In this document: one piece after another, positions 52,309-60,749 of the stretch
Numbering within the stretch: position 1 is the first letter of the stretch
How the letters are laid out: every line of letters begins with the position of its first letter
Assembly (NCBI GenBank): GCA_964410965.1
Contig: CAYPIY010000003.1
Location: 248,001 to 312,000 of the forward strand
Source of the DNA: JBBIRG01 sp964410965
GTDB lineage: Bacteria; CLD3; SB21; JBBIRG01
DNA length: 64,000 bases
Direction: 5' to 3'
The notes under the pieces: generated by a model
The model's database searches: none
Told to the model about the DNA's origin: nothing
What the model saw: the letters and a program-made list of their open reading frames with translations, nothing else
Program-made: the position numbers and the translations under genes

Positions 52309-52337
52309 TTGAAAGTTGCTGAAAAAGTTACTATCTT
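52309..52337 (+). promoter_or_regulatory. Promoter of the Cys-rich protein/HAD/lipoprotein unit
   Basis: TTGAAA (52309-52314), 17 bp, TATCTT (52332-52337), about 49 bp before the ATG, which has a strong CGGAGG RBS. Confidence 0.5.
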
Positions 52338-52385
52338 GATCCGTTCATAAAAGAGTTTTCATTCACCATCATCCGGAGGTTAAGT

Positions 52386-52859
52386 ATGGAACGTTTCGAT
52401 GAAAAAGGAATGATGATTTTTCCCAACCCACTGCGCAAGGAATTTACGGAACGGAGAAAAATCCTTGTGATCAAGGAATGTTTGTGTCCTCACGGGCATA
52501 ACATGATCACGAAAAGAGCCATTTTCCACGGTTATGAGGGAATGATGATCGGGGTGGAAAAAAAGGACGGGCAGAAGGGAATGATCGCGCTGAGCCCGAT
52601 CTACGGGGAAAAAACACGGGTTGCGATTGACCTGGACCTGGAATCCAAGGAAATCGTCAAACTGTACTGCCCCGTCTGCGAGACCCCGCTGCCGGTTCTT
52701 GCGAAATGTTTCTGCGGCGGAGAGCTTCAGGCAGCTTTCATGACGATCCAGTGTGATTTTTCCCATTCGATGGCCATTTGCAACCGGGTGGATTGCCCCA
52801 ACGCCACACTGCGCAGCGGCGGCGACATCATCAACCTGTCCTCCGTCGATTCCCTGTAG
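52386..52859 (+). CDS. Cysteine-rich, zinc-ribbon-like protein, unknown function
   Basis: 157 residues. Cysteine groups: ECLCPHGH near 30, YCPVC near 94, KCFCGG near 107, and CNRVDCPN near 130, enough for two zinc sites. It begins with acidic/basic residues and has no signal peptide, so it is probably cytoplasmic. I recognise no family. Overlaps nothing; the HAD gene starts 7 bp after its stop and is likely cotranscribed. Confidence 0.72.
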   Translation: MERFDEKGMMIFPNPLRKEFTERRKILVIKECLCPHGHNMITKRAIFHGYEGMMIGVEKKDGQKGMIALSPIYGEKTRVAIDLDLESKEIVKLYCPVCETPLPVLAKCFCGGELQAAFMTIQCDFSHSMAICNRVDCPNATLRSGGDIINLSSVDSL

Positions 52860-52866
52860 GCCAATC

Positions 52867-53556
52867 ATGATCAAAGCCGTCATTTTCGATCTCGACAACA
52901 CGCTGGTGGACTTCATGGGCCTGAAGGAACGCGCGATCCACCGGGCCGCAGACGCCATGATCGATGCGGGCCTGCAGCTTCCCAGAACGGAGATCATCGA
53001 AAAAATCAAATCCATTTATTCCATCTACGGGTACGAATACCAGCAGGTGCTCGACCGTCTGGTCGAAGGGTGCTGCGGAAAGATTGATCACCGCATCCTG
53101 GCGAACGGGATCGTCGCCTACCGGCAGGAGCGTGAAGCCTCGCTCGTAACCTATCCTCACGTACACCAGACCCTGATCGAGCTGATCCGGCGCCGGTACA
53201 AGCTCGCCGTGGTCAGCGACGCCCCGACTCGCGAAGCCTGGCTGCGCCTGTGTTCGCTCAAGATCCACTATGTTTTTGAAACCGTCGTGACCTACGAGGA
53301 TACGCATCACACGAAGCCGCACCCCGCCCCGTTCCAGAAGGCGCTCGACAAACTGAACGTCAGCCCGGCCGAAGCGATGATGGTCGGGGACTGGGCCGAA
53401 CGGGACATGGCCGGGGCCCGGCAGCTCGGCATGAAAACCGTATTCGCACGTTACGGCGACGTGTTCCACACAGTCGATTCCGGCGCCGATTATGAAATCA
53501 CCGACATCGCTGAAATCCTGGATATCCTGTACCAGGAAAACCGGGAAAACCCGTGA
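52867..53556 (+). CDS. HAD-superfamily hydrolase
   Basis: 229 residues from the ATG at 52867. Motif I DLDNTL with Asp8 and Asp10, a helical cap (about 18-90), motif II VVSDAPT, motif III Lys in HHTKPHPAPF and motif IV VGDWAERDMAGARQLG. A phosphatase of the phosphoglycolate/pyrimidine-nucleotidase type; substrate not assignable. GTGA overlap with the next gene. Confidence 0.9.
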   Translation: MIKAVIFDLDNTLVDFMGLKERAIHRAADAMIDAGLQLPRTEIIEKIKSIYSIYGYEYQQVLDRLVEGCCGKIDHRILANGIVAYRQEREASLVTYPHVHQTLIELIRRRYKLAVVSDAPTREAWLRLCSLKIHYVFETVVTYEDTHHTKPHPAPFQKALDKLNVSPAEAMMVGDWAERDMAGARQLGMKTVFARYGDVFHTVDSGADYEITDIAEILDILYQENRENP

Positions 53557-54314
53557 GCCGGGACCCGGGTTTGTTTCTGCTCGCTCTGATCGCCTTCGGC
53601 CAGGGCTTCGTCTCGTGCTCGGGGGGATCCTTCATGCCGGACAGGGAAGCGAACGAAATCCTTTTTCAGAAACAGACTTCAGGAGGGATCATCAACCGGA
53701 TCGGCGGCGAACTGAACGCACCCAGTTTTACACTTACGGCCGGAGGCCGGATCATCACGTTCGGTTATTTGGACGGCAGGCGCACGTTAATTTGGACACA
53801 GTTAGACAGGAAGAGGTTTTTTGAGCTGTATGAACGGATTTGTTCCGGGCGCGGAACTCTGACAAATGACTCCATTCCCCGGCCGCAGGGAGAAGGGATT
53901 CTTCCCGTGATGCACCTGATTTTTGAAAACGATACGCTGTCATTCCGCGTGCCGGAAAACCCGGACCCTGTCACTCCTGCTGGCCGGCTCGATTTGTTCA
54001 GCCGATGGGTCGATTCTTTCCGGTCGGAACCGGGAAAGCCTTTCCGGGCTACCCGCATCCGGATATACGTGCGCCAGGTTTCCGCTGGCGACACCGCGCA
54101 GAGCCCCGCATGGCCGGTATCTTCGGTCAGGCTGGATACGCTGGTGCGGAAAAACGTCGGCCTGTACGAACCGAACGCAGAGGAAAACAGCGCGTGGCTC
54201 GGACGGCCGCTTTCAGACCGGATCCAGAAAATCATACCCCAGTCGGGCATCTATCAGAAATTTTCATTTCAGGGCCGGATCTACGCGGTGGGCTACCGCC
54301 CGCTGATTCCATAA
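53553..54314 (+). CDS. Putative lipoprotein, unknown function
   Basis: 253 residues, GTG start overlapping the HAD stop (GTGA). Signal LFLLALIAFGQGFVSC with lipobox, then SGGSFMPDRE. The mature part has short strands (SFTLTAGGRIITFGYLDGRR) and Arg/Pro-rich stretches. No recognised domain. Last gene of the unit. Confidence 0.65.
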   Translation: MSRDPGLFLLALIAFGQGFVSCSGGSFMPDREANEILFQKQTSGGIINRIGGELNAPSFTLTAGGRIITFGYLDGRRTLIWTQLDRKRFFELYERICSGRGTLTNDSIPRPQGEGILPVMHLIFENDTLSFRVPENPDPVTPAGRLDLFSRWVDSFRSEPGKPFRATRIRIYVRQVSAGDTAQSPAWPVSSVRLDTLVRKNVGLYEPNAEENSAWLGRPLSDRIQKIIPQSGIYQKFSFQGRIYAVGYRPLIP

Positions 54315-54348
54315 AAAAACCGCCGGATCGGACCCGATCAGCGGCGGT
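54312..54348 (-). terminator. Terminator of the TPR gene
   Basis: Minus strand hairpin: outer stem ACCGCCG/CGGCGGT, inner GATCG/CGATC with a 2-nt bulge, followed by seven T residues. On the plus strand the same hairpin lacks a T-run, so it mainly serves the minus-strand gene. Confidence 0.85.
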
Positions 54349-54367
54349 GATTCGCAGGTTCGTTTAA

Positions 54368-55777
54368 TTATTTTTTCTTTTTCTTCTGGGTTTTCTTTTT
54401 CAGGATATCGGCGTTTTTCCTGATGGCCGCGGCATCATCCTGATCCGGGTCGAGTTCGAGTGTTCGCTCAAGGTGAACCAGGGCCTGAGCGGCTTCCTTT
54501 TTGTTATTCATCAGCAGGATACCCAGGTTCCTGTGCGCCAGGGCGCTGTTCGGATCGTAAGTCAGCGCACGCTGATAGCAGGCCTTTGCGCGGACAATAT
54601 CTTTGGAAAGTTTGCAGATGATGCCGAGGTTAAGATGCGCCCCGGCGATCGTGGAATCCATTTTCAGGGCTTCTTCATAATTTTGTTTTGCCTGAACCAG
54701 GTCGTTCATGTTGTCGTACGCAACTCCCGTGTAATACAGCAGGAGCGCGTTTTTCCCGTCCAGCGTACGGGCTTTTTCATAGGCTTTGACGGACGCATTG
54801 TAATCCCCCTGCTGGCCAAACACGTAACCGAGATTCACGTACGCGGCGGTCATAGACGGATTCGCCGTCACCGCTTTCTGGTAATTCAGCTCGGCGTTGT
54901 CAAAATCGTTTTTATCCTTGTAAACATTTCCCAGATTGTAATACGCGTCGGCGTTGCCCGAGTCTAGACTTACCGATAAAAGAAAATCCTTCTCCGCTTC
55001 GTCAAGTTTCTTGTCGGCGTAGAACGAGGCGCCGCGCAGAACATGGGTTTTTGAAAGGTTCTGGGAAATGTTAAGGGTCCTGGCTTCATCGTATGCGGCG
55101 GCGAGATTGAAGTAGTCCACCGCACGGCCGTAATTCTTTTCCCCGGTCAGGCGGACGGCATTGTCATAATGCCGGATGGCCAGCCATTTCTTGATGTAAA
55201 CCTGCAAACCGTCATAACCCGCGATCAGGTTCCTGAGCCGGTCATGACTGTTTTCCACGCCCGGCCGGTCGATGACCACATCGAATCCGATCAGGCCGGC
55301 GTATACCGATTCCATGAATTTGAGGTACGTCAGGTACATATCCGTGTATTTCCCGAACTTTCCCTTCACTATGTAAGGCTGAGTCAGGGCTTTTTTCTGC
55401 GGTACGCAGAATTTGTAGCTGATTTCAACGGCCGTATCCCCCGTGATTGCATAGTCGCCGAGAATAACGTAATCCGTTTTCCAGTTCACCTGATAAAGGA
55501 GGAATGAGGGGGAAACCGTACCCGCATAAATGTTTTTCAGATTCACGTTCGGATCGGATTCCGCGGAATAGATGGAATCCTGCGGGACGCTCTCGACGGC
55601 CTGTGTGGCGTTCAATGCCTCAGAAACCAGGTAGCTGAATCCGTAACCCATCCAGTCATAAAAAGGTTCGCTTTTGTTTTCAAACGGAAAAACGGAAAGA
55701 CGCGTTTTTTCCTGTGCGCTGACCCCGGCATTCATGAAAACAAGAAACGTCAGAAAGACAAAAAACAGTTTTCGCAT
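54368..55777 (-). CDS. Exported TPR protein with TolB-N-like domain
   Basis: 469 residues from the ATG at 55777 (AAAGGGG RBS and signal peptide RKLFFVFLTFLVFMNAGVSAQ); the longer frame is upstream noise. Residues about 25-120 (RLSVFPFENKSEPFYDWMGYGFSYLVSEAL) resemble the TolB amino-terminal/FlgO-type domain. From about 265 to 440 at least five TPR units are visible (e.g. ADAYYNLGNVYKDKNDFDNA, TAAYVNLGYVFGQQGDYNAS, AGAHLNLGIICKLSKDIVRA). Lys-rich tail. Probably a periplasmic scaffold. Confidence 0.82.
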   Translation of the reverse strand: MRKLFFVFLTFLVFMNAGVSAQEKTRLSVFPFENKSEPFYDWMGYGFSYLVSEALNATQAVESVPQDSIYSAESDPNVNLKNIYAGTVSPSFLLYQVNWKTDYVILGDYAITGDTAVEISYKFCVPQKKALTQPYIVKGKFGKYTDMYLTYLKFMESVYAGLIGFDVVIDRPGVENSHDRLRNLIAGYDGLQVYIKKWLAIRHYDNAVRLTGEKNYGRAVDYFNLAAAYDEARTLNISQNLSKTHVLRGASFYADKKLDEAEKDFLLSVSLDSGNADAYYNLGNVYKDKNDFDNAELNYQKAVTANPSMTAAYVNLGYVFGQQGDYNASVKAYEKARTLDGKNALLLYYTGVAYDNMNDLVQAKQNYEEALKMDSTIAGAHLNLGIICKLSKDIVRAKACYQRALTYDPNSALAHRNLGILLMNNKKEAAQALVHLERTLELDPDQDDAAAIRKNADILKKKTQKKKKK

Positions 55778-55823
55778 GGGAAACCCCTTTAATAAATGAA
55801 GAAAATATATTTTTCCTGACGAT

Positions 55824-55852
55824 AAGATAAGGGAATTCCGTACCGATTTCAA
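55824..55852 (-). promoter_or_regulatory. TPR gene promoter
   Basis: Minus strand TTGAAA (55852-55847), 17 bp, TATCTT (55829-55824), 47 bp before the ATG; same hexamers as the promoter at 52309-52337. Confidence 0.55.
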
Positions 55853-55963
55853 TAAAAAACCTGTAAAATCAGAAAAGTCTTTTTTTTCATCCGTTTTTGG
55901 ATAAAATATTATGGCCGAATCGGAAAACAATGCTTGCAACACTTAAGCAAAGGAAGAAATATC

Positions 55964-56668
55964 ATGACAGCGGCTGATATCGAAATAGAACTGAAAAAAA
56001 AGTCGGATCCCGCTCAGGCCGGTATCCTTCAGCGCTTTTTCAAAACCGGTCCCGGGGAATACGGTGAGGGCGATATTTTCCTCGGCATCCGTGTTCCCGT
56101 TCTGAGAACATTTGTGAAACAGTGCCCGGACGTGACTCTGGGAGAAATAAAAAAGCTTTTGCATTCCCCTTTTCATGAATGCAGAATGGCCGCCCTGTTC
56201 CTGATGATCCGGAATTACAACACAGGCGATGAGCCTCTCAGGGAAAGGATTTACGGCCTTTATCAGAAATCATCCCGCCATATCAACAACTGGGACCTGG
56301 TGGATCTTTCCGCTCCGAATATTGTCGGTCATTACCTGCGGGACAAAAGCAGGGATGTTCTTTACACGCTTGCCCGGTCTTCATCGGTCTGGGAAAGGCG
56401 GATCGCGGTCCTTGCGACTTTCAACTTTATCCGGCAGAATGATTTCGCAGACACATTCCGTCTTGCGGACATGCTGATGCGGGACCGGGAGGATCTGATT
56501 CATAAGGCCGCGGGATGGATGCTTCGCGAAGCCGGAAAAAGGGACCGCACGGAACTGGAAAGGTTCCTTCGGCCGAGGTACAAACGCATGCCGCGGACCA
56601 TGCTCCGGTACGCAATTGAGCGTTTCCCGGAACCGATCCGGAAAAAATACCTGAAAAGCCTTGTATAA
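55964..56668 (+). CDS. AlkD-type DNA alkylation repair protein (DNA glycosylase)
   Basis: 234 residues from the ATG at 55964 (AAAGGAAG RBS). HEAT-like repeats; GIRVPVLRTFVKQ near 40 and the AlkD catalytic segment NNWDLVDLSAPNIVG near 105, holding the conserved Trp and Asp, are present. C-terminal RMPRTMLRYAIERFPEPIRKKYL. Removes 3- and 7-alkylated purines without flipping the base. Divergent from the TPR gene. Confidence 0.92.
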   Translation: MTAADIEIELKKKSDPAQAGILQRFFKTGPGEYGEGDIFLGIRVPVLRTFVKQCPDVTLGEIKKLLHSPFHECRMAALFLMIRNYNTGDEPLRERIYGLYQKSSRHINNWDLVDLSAPNIVGHYLRDKSRDVLYTLARSSSVWERRIAVLATFNFIRQNDFADTFRLADMLMRDREDLIHKAAGWMLREAGKRDRTELERFLRPRYKRMPRTMLRYAIERFPEPIRKKYLKSLV

Positions 56669-56676
56669 TTCTTATT

Positions 56677-57486
56677 TCAGATTGTTGCTGCCAGTTCGCC
56701 GTAAAAATCCGGCCTTCGGTCGGAGAAGATCTCATTTGCCGGCGTGATGGCTTTTGTTCTCGCAAGTTCCGGATCGATGTCCAGAATGACCAGTTCTTCA
56801 CGCTGCGAAGGCGACCGGTACAGCAGTTCACCTTTCGGGGCGGCGATCTGGCTTTTCCCGGTGAACCTGATTTCGCCGTGCGGACGCCGGTCATGGCCAA
56901 ACCGGTTGCAGGTAACCGCGAAGACCTGGTTTTCAAGGCACCGCGTAAGCATTGCGTTCTGGCAGTAATTCAGGACAAGATTCGAGGGATGGCACAGTAT
57001 GTCCGCGCCTTTGAGAGACAGTATCCGGCTGGCTTCCGGAAAGATCCAGTCGAAACATATCATTATCCCGATCTTCACGTCTTTTACGGTATGAACCGAA
57101 AACGGCGTATCGCCGGGATGGAACCATTTTTTCTCATCATTGAACAAATGGATTTTCCGGTACACGGCGGCAATGCCCTCCGGGCCAAGCAATAGTGCAC
57201 TATTATAGCATCGATCACCTGCTTTTTCCGCAAAACCCGTCACCATGTAAAATGAACGGTCACGGCACAGCGCAATCAGGCTGTCCACATGTCCGGATTG
57301 ATGAGGATCTTCCGATAATTCCATAACCTCCCCACGGTCGCGGAAATAATAACCCGTCAGAGCAAGTTCGGGCAACACGATCAGATCCGCGGTAACGTCA
57401 TTCAGCGCGGAAACAATGGTAAGCAGATTGTTCTTGATTTTTCCGAATCGCGGATGAAACTGAAAATATCCGGCTTTAAAGTTCAT
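56677..57486 (-). CDS. Nitrilase-superfamily carbon-nitrogen hydrolase
   Basis: 269 residues with the full Glu-Lys-Cys triad: Glu40 (VLPELALTGY), Lys111 (VYRKIHLF), Cys144 (IMICFDWIFPE). HPSNLVLNYCQ and CNRFGHD follow as in amidases acting on small omega-amides. Substrate unassigned. Converges with the AlkD gene (8 bp between stops); preceded by a good promoter. Confidence 0.9.
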   Translation of the reverse strand: MNFKAGYFQFHPRFGKIKNNLLTIVSALNDVTADLIVLPELALTGYYFRDRGEVMELSEDPHQSGHVDSLIALCRDRSFYMVTGFAEKAGDRCYNSALLLGPEGIAAVYRKIHLFNDEKKWFHPGDTPFSVHTVKDVKIGIMICFDWIFPEASRILSLKGADILCHPSNLVLNYCQNAMLTRCLENQVFAVTCNRFGHDRRPHGEIRFTGKSQIAAPKGELLYRSPSQREELVILDIDPELARTKAITPANEIFSDRRPDFYGELAATI

Positions 57487-57506
57487 CGGGCCTCTTCATT
57501 TCCGCC

Positions 57507-57535
57507 AATATAATTTATTGAACGGCGTTTTGCAA
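57507..57535 (-). promoter_or_regulatory. Nitrilase gene promoter
   Basis: Minus strand TTGCAA (57535-57530), 17 bp, TATATT (57512-57507), 21 bp before the ATG. Confidence 0.55.
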
Positions 57536-57868
57536 CTGATAATATCGTTTTTTTATGATCTTTTTGGTGTGTTATTTTTAGTGTAATGGATAATGCCTTG
57601 CCGTTCATTATCGTACATAATTGTAATAAAACCGAACACGATAAATCATAATGCCGAGCCGATTATTCATAACCGCAATATTAACAACGCAATAAAGATG
57701 ACGAGAATATGGCATATAAATTGTTAACCTGTTCTAAAGGTATAATATTTAATGAAATGATGCTTCAAAATTTAGAAAAGAAGCGAATCAGAATGACGAA
57801 TTCATACGTACATATAAAGTATGTGAGTCTGTAAGAAACAGTTTTAATAAACGATAAGGGAACCATAC
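57536..57868. other. AT-rich intergenic region with a possible 41-codon ORF
   Basis: An ATG at 57709 opens a 41-codon frame to 57834 (MAYKLLTCSKGII...HIKYVSL) with a weak RBS; support is only its position before another small gene. Otherwise no feature. Confidence 0.25.
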
Positions 57869-58081
57869 ATGAATTTAAAAGATATTCTCCAAAAACTGGC
57901 GGATGAAGGGCACACCATTCTGTTCGATAATGACAAGGCACCGGCTGAGGTTTCCGTATTATTAAATACTTTATCCGAGCGGATGCTTACAAAAAAAGCC
58001 CATCTGCAGCCGGGCATGTATATCGCGGAGATCAATGACAAGGGCTATCTGGGAAGCATTATGTACAGGTTCCGGGCCTGA
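57869..58081 (+). CDS. Small protein of 70 residues, unknown function
   Basis: 70 residues, starting with NLKDILQKLADEGHTILFDN and ending GYLGSIMYRFRA. A mixed helix-strand pattern without signal peptide. AAGGGA lies 7 bp before the ATG. I do not recognise a family. The next gene starts 137 bp later, so it is probably monocistronic. Confidence 0.5.
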   Translation: MNLKDILQKLADEGHTILFDNDKAPAEVSVLLNTLSERMLTKKAHLQPGMYIAEINDKGYLGSIMYRFRA

Positions 58082-58217
58082 ACTTTCCGGATGCATACAA
58101 ATAAAAACCGCTGCGAACGATTCCCGTCTTGCCGTGGACAGAACCGCCTGAACGCACCCATTCATGAATCGCGTTCTGCGGCTTTAACGGGTATCTTTGC
58201 TTTTTTAAAGGAGTGTT

Positions 58218-60626
58218 ATGCTTAAGAACTACCTGGTCACCGCTTTCCGGAATATGCGGAAAAACAAAACGCTGACGCTGATCAATGTTCTCGGCCTGAG
58301 CACCGGGATGGCGGTCTGCCTTTTGATTTTGTATTACGTTCATTTTGAAAAAAGCTATGACCGGTTTCATGAACGACAGGACCGGATTTTCCGTTTGCGC
58401 TATGAAAGGGAGGATAAGGGCGGCGATGCCGTTCGGTTCGCATCCTGCTGTCCCCCCGCGGCCCTGAGAGTACGGTCGAAAATGCCTGAGGCGGAAAAAG
58501 TCGCACGCATGGTTCGTTATACCGCGGTTATTTCATACGGCGCGGAAAAGTATATCGAAGATAAAATATTTTTCGCAGAACCGGATTTTGCTGACATTTT
58601 CAGTTTCCGTTTTTTATCCGGCAATCCCGTCAATGACCTCAAAAAACCCAATCAAGCGTTTATTTCATCTTCGATGGCGAAAAAATATTTCGGCGATGAA
58701 GATCCTGAAGGGAAAACGATCAGCCTGGACGGAAAAATGAATTTTACCGTCGCCGGAGTATTCGAGGATGTTCCGCAGAATTCGCATGTGAAATTTAATT
58801 TTCTGATGTCGTTTCAGAATATCCTGAAAATATACGGCGAGGATTTTGATGAATCCTGGGGTGATTCGGGTGCGTTCACGTATCTTCTGCTGAAAGAAGG
58901 TGTGGACGCGTCAGAGTTTGAAAGGAAACTGAACGCCCTGGCCGAAGCCGAAGTGGGTGAAATGTTCCGTCAGTATAATCTGACCATGTTTCTTAAAATG
59001 CAGCCGTTGCCGGATATTCACCTGACCTCGCATTTTCAGCAGGAATACGAACCCAACGGCGACCGGGATACGGTGAACTATCTTTTCATTATTGCTTTTT
59101 TCATCATCATCATCGCATGGGTGAATTACATCAACCTGTCTACGGCGCGTTCGTTGACGAGAGCGCGTGAAGTCGGCCTTCGGAAGGTCATCGGCGCGTC
59201 GCGCCGGCAACTGACCGGGCAGTTTTTGTTCGAGATCCTGCTGACGAATCTTATCGCGGTCCTTTTGACGTTCGCACTGTTGTTTCTGTCGCTGCCGTTA
59301 TTCGGCCAGATCACCGGAATCCCGGCGGATCATCCGATATGGATGCGGGCATGGTTCTGGGCCGCCGTCAGTCTGATGTTCTTCGCCGGGGTGTTCCTGT
59401 CCGGCGCATATCCGGTTTTTGTGCTGACATCGTTCAAACCCATCGGAGTGCTGAAGGGAAAATTAGGGAACGCGGCGGGCGGAATGAATCTGCGCAAGGG
59501 GCTTGTCGTGTTCCAGTTCGTAATGGCCACCGGACTGATCATTTGCACACTGGCAGTTTATCAGCAGCTGTCATTTATGAAAAACATGGATCTGGGATTC
59601 AACAGGGACCAGATCCTGGTCGTCAAGGCTCCGCGGGTACGGGATTCCACGTTCGTCAGTAAACTGGAGGTCTTTAAACACGAACTCCGGAAAAACGCCG
59701 GCATCGAATCCTTTTGCGTGGTCACCGAAGTTCCCGGGCGCCAGATCTACTGGGACGCCGGAGCCATTCACCGGGTCGGGTCGGATGAGGAAAAAAATTA
59801 CCAGATCGTCGGGATCGATTACGATTTCGTAAACGTATTCGGCCTGGCATTCGCCGCGGGCAGGAATTTTTCGATGGAATTTCCTTCCGACAAGCAGGCG
59901 CTGATCCTGAACGAAACAGCCTGTGAATGGCTCGGCTTTAAAGGTCCTGAAGACGCAATTGGAAAGCAGGTCAGCTACTGGGGGGAAATCTTCAGCGTGA
60001 TCGGTGTGCTGAAAAATTTCCATCAGCAGTCGCCCAAAGCCGCGTTCGAGCCGCATATTTACCGGTTCCTGCCGCAGGGTCGCGGAGTTAGAGGACACTT
60101 CGCGATGAAAGTCGGGAGCGATAAACTGAAAGCGGTTCTCGGAACGGTTCAAGAACAATACAACCGGTTTTTCCCGGGGAATCCGTTCGATTTCTTTTTC
60201 CTGGATGAGTATTTTAATCAGCAGTATAAGGCGGACGAACTGTTCGGGAAAGTATTCGGTCTTTTTTCGTTCCTCGCTGTATTCATCACCAGCCTGGGCA
60301 TATTCGGGTTATCGTCGTTCATGACGATTCAGCGCACGAAGGAAATCGGCATCCGGAAAGTCCTGGGCGCTGGCATGACGAGAATCCTTTTGCTGCTGAC
60401 ACGTGATTTTCTGCTTTTAATCTTCACCGCGTTTATTATCGCCATCCCGATTTCCTATTATACCATGAACCTTTGGCTGGATTCATTTGCCAGCCGGATG
60501 GAAATGACCGCAGGCCTGTTCCTGTTCCCTCTGATCATGGTTGGTTCCATCACCTTGCTGACGATCGGGGCACACGTGATAAAAGCTGCGGCGGCAAACC
60601 CGGTGGAAAGCCTCCGATATGAATAA
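58218..60626 (+). CDS. MacB/FtsX-type ABC transporter permease
   Basis: 802 residues. Two repeats of periplasmic core plus FtsX domain: TM1 near 18-42, MacB_PCD-like domain to about 270, then FtsX helices with the motif SLTRAREVGLRKVIGASRRQ; the second half repeats this as IQRTKEIGIRKVLGAGMTR near 710. Starts after AAAGGAG. This long form is typical of FCB-group and Acidobacteria mechanotransmission permeases. No ATPase gene is adjacent, so the partner is elsewhere. Confidence 0.9.
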   Translation: MLKNYLVTAFRNMRKNKTLTLINVLGLSTGMAVCLLILYYVHFEKSYDRFHERQDRIFRLRYEREDKGGDAVRFASCCPPAALRVRSKMPEAEKVARMVRYTAVISYGAEKYIEDKIFFAEPDFADIFSFRFLSGNPVNDLKKPNQAFISSSMAKKYFGDEDPEGKTISLDGKMNFTVAGVFEDVPQNSHVKFNFLMSFQNILKIYGEDFDESWGDSGAFTYLLLKEGVDASEFERKLNALAEAEVGEMFRQYNLTMFLKMQPLPDIHLTSHFQQEYEPNGDRDTVNYLFIIAFFIIIIAWVNYINLSTARSLTRAREVGLRKVIGASRRQLTGQFLFEILLTNLIAVLLTFALLFLSLPLFGQITGIPADHPIWMRAWFWAAVSLMFFAGVFLSGAYPVFVLTSFKPIGVLKGKLGNAAGGMNLRKGLVVFQFVMATGLIICTLAVYQQLSFMKNMDLGFNRDQILVVKAPRVRDSTFVSKLEVFKHELRKNAGIESFCVVTEVPGRQIYWDAGAIHRVGSDEEKNYQIVGIDYDFVNVFGLAFAAGRNFSMEFPSDKQALILNETACEWLGFKGPEDAIGKQVSYWGEIFSVIGVLKNFHQQSPKAAFEPHIYRFLPQGRGVRGHFAMKVGSDKLKAVLGTVQEQYNRFFPGNPFDFFFLDEYFNQQYKADELFGKVFGLFSFLAVFITSLGIFGLSSFMTIQRTKEIGIRKVLGAGMTRILLLLTRDFLLLIFTAFIIAIPISYYTMNLWLDSFASRMEMTAGLFLFPLIMVGSITLLTIGAHVIKAAAANPVESLRYE

Positions 60627-60749
60627 ATGTCCTGTTTTCGAAAGAAAAAGCGAATTGACGGATTGATCAAACCGGGAAATTTTATAGGTCCGTTATGCCG
60701 TTTTGACGTCCTTGTCTCCTTCATGCCGCGCAGGCGCCGGTTAACCGCA

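Noticed and set aside
55778..55942. N-terminal extension of the TPR protein
   Set aside because: The promoter at 55824-55852 lies inside it, and a signal peptide with RBS begins at 55777.
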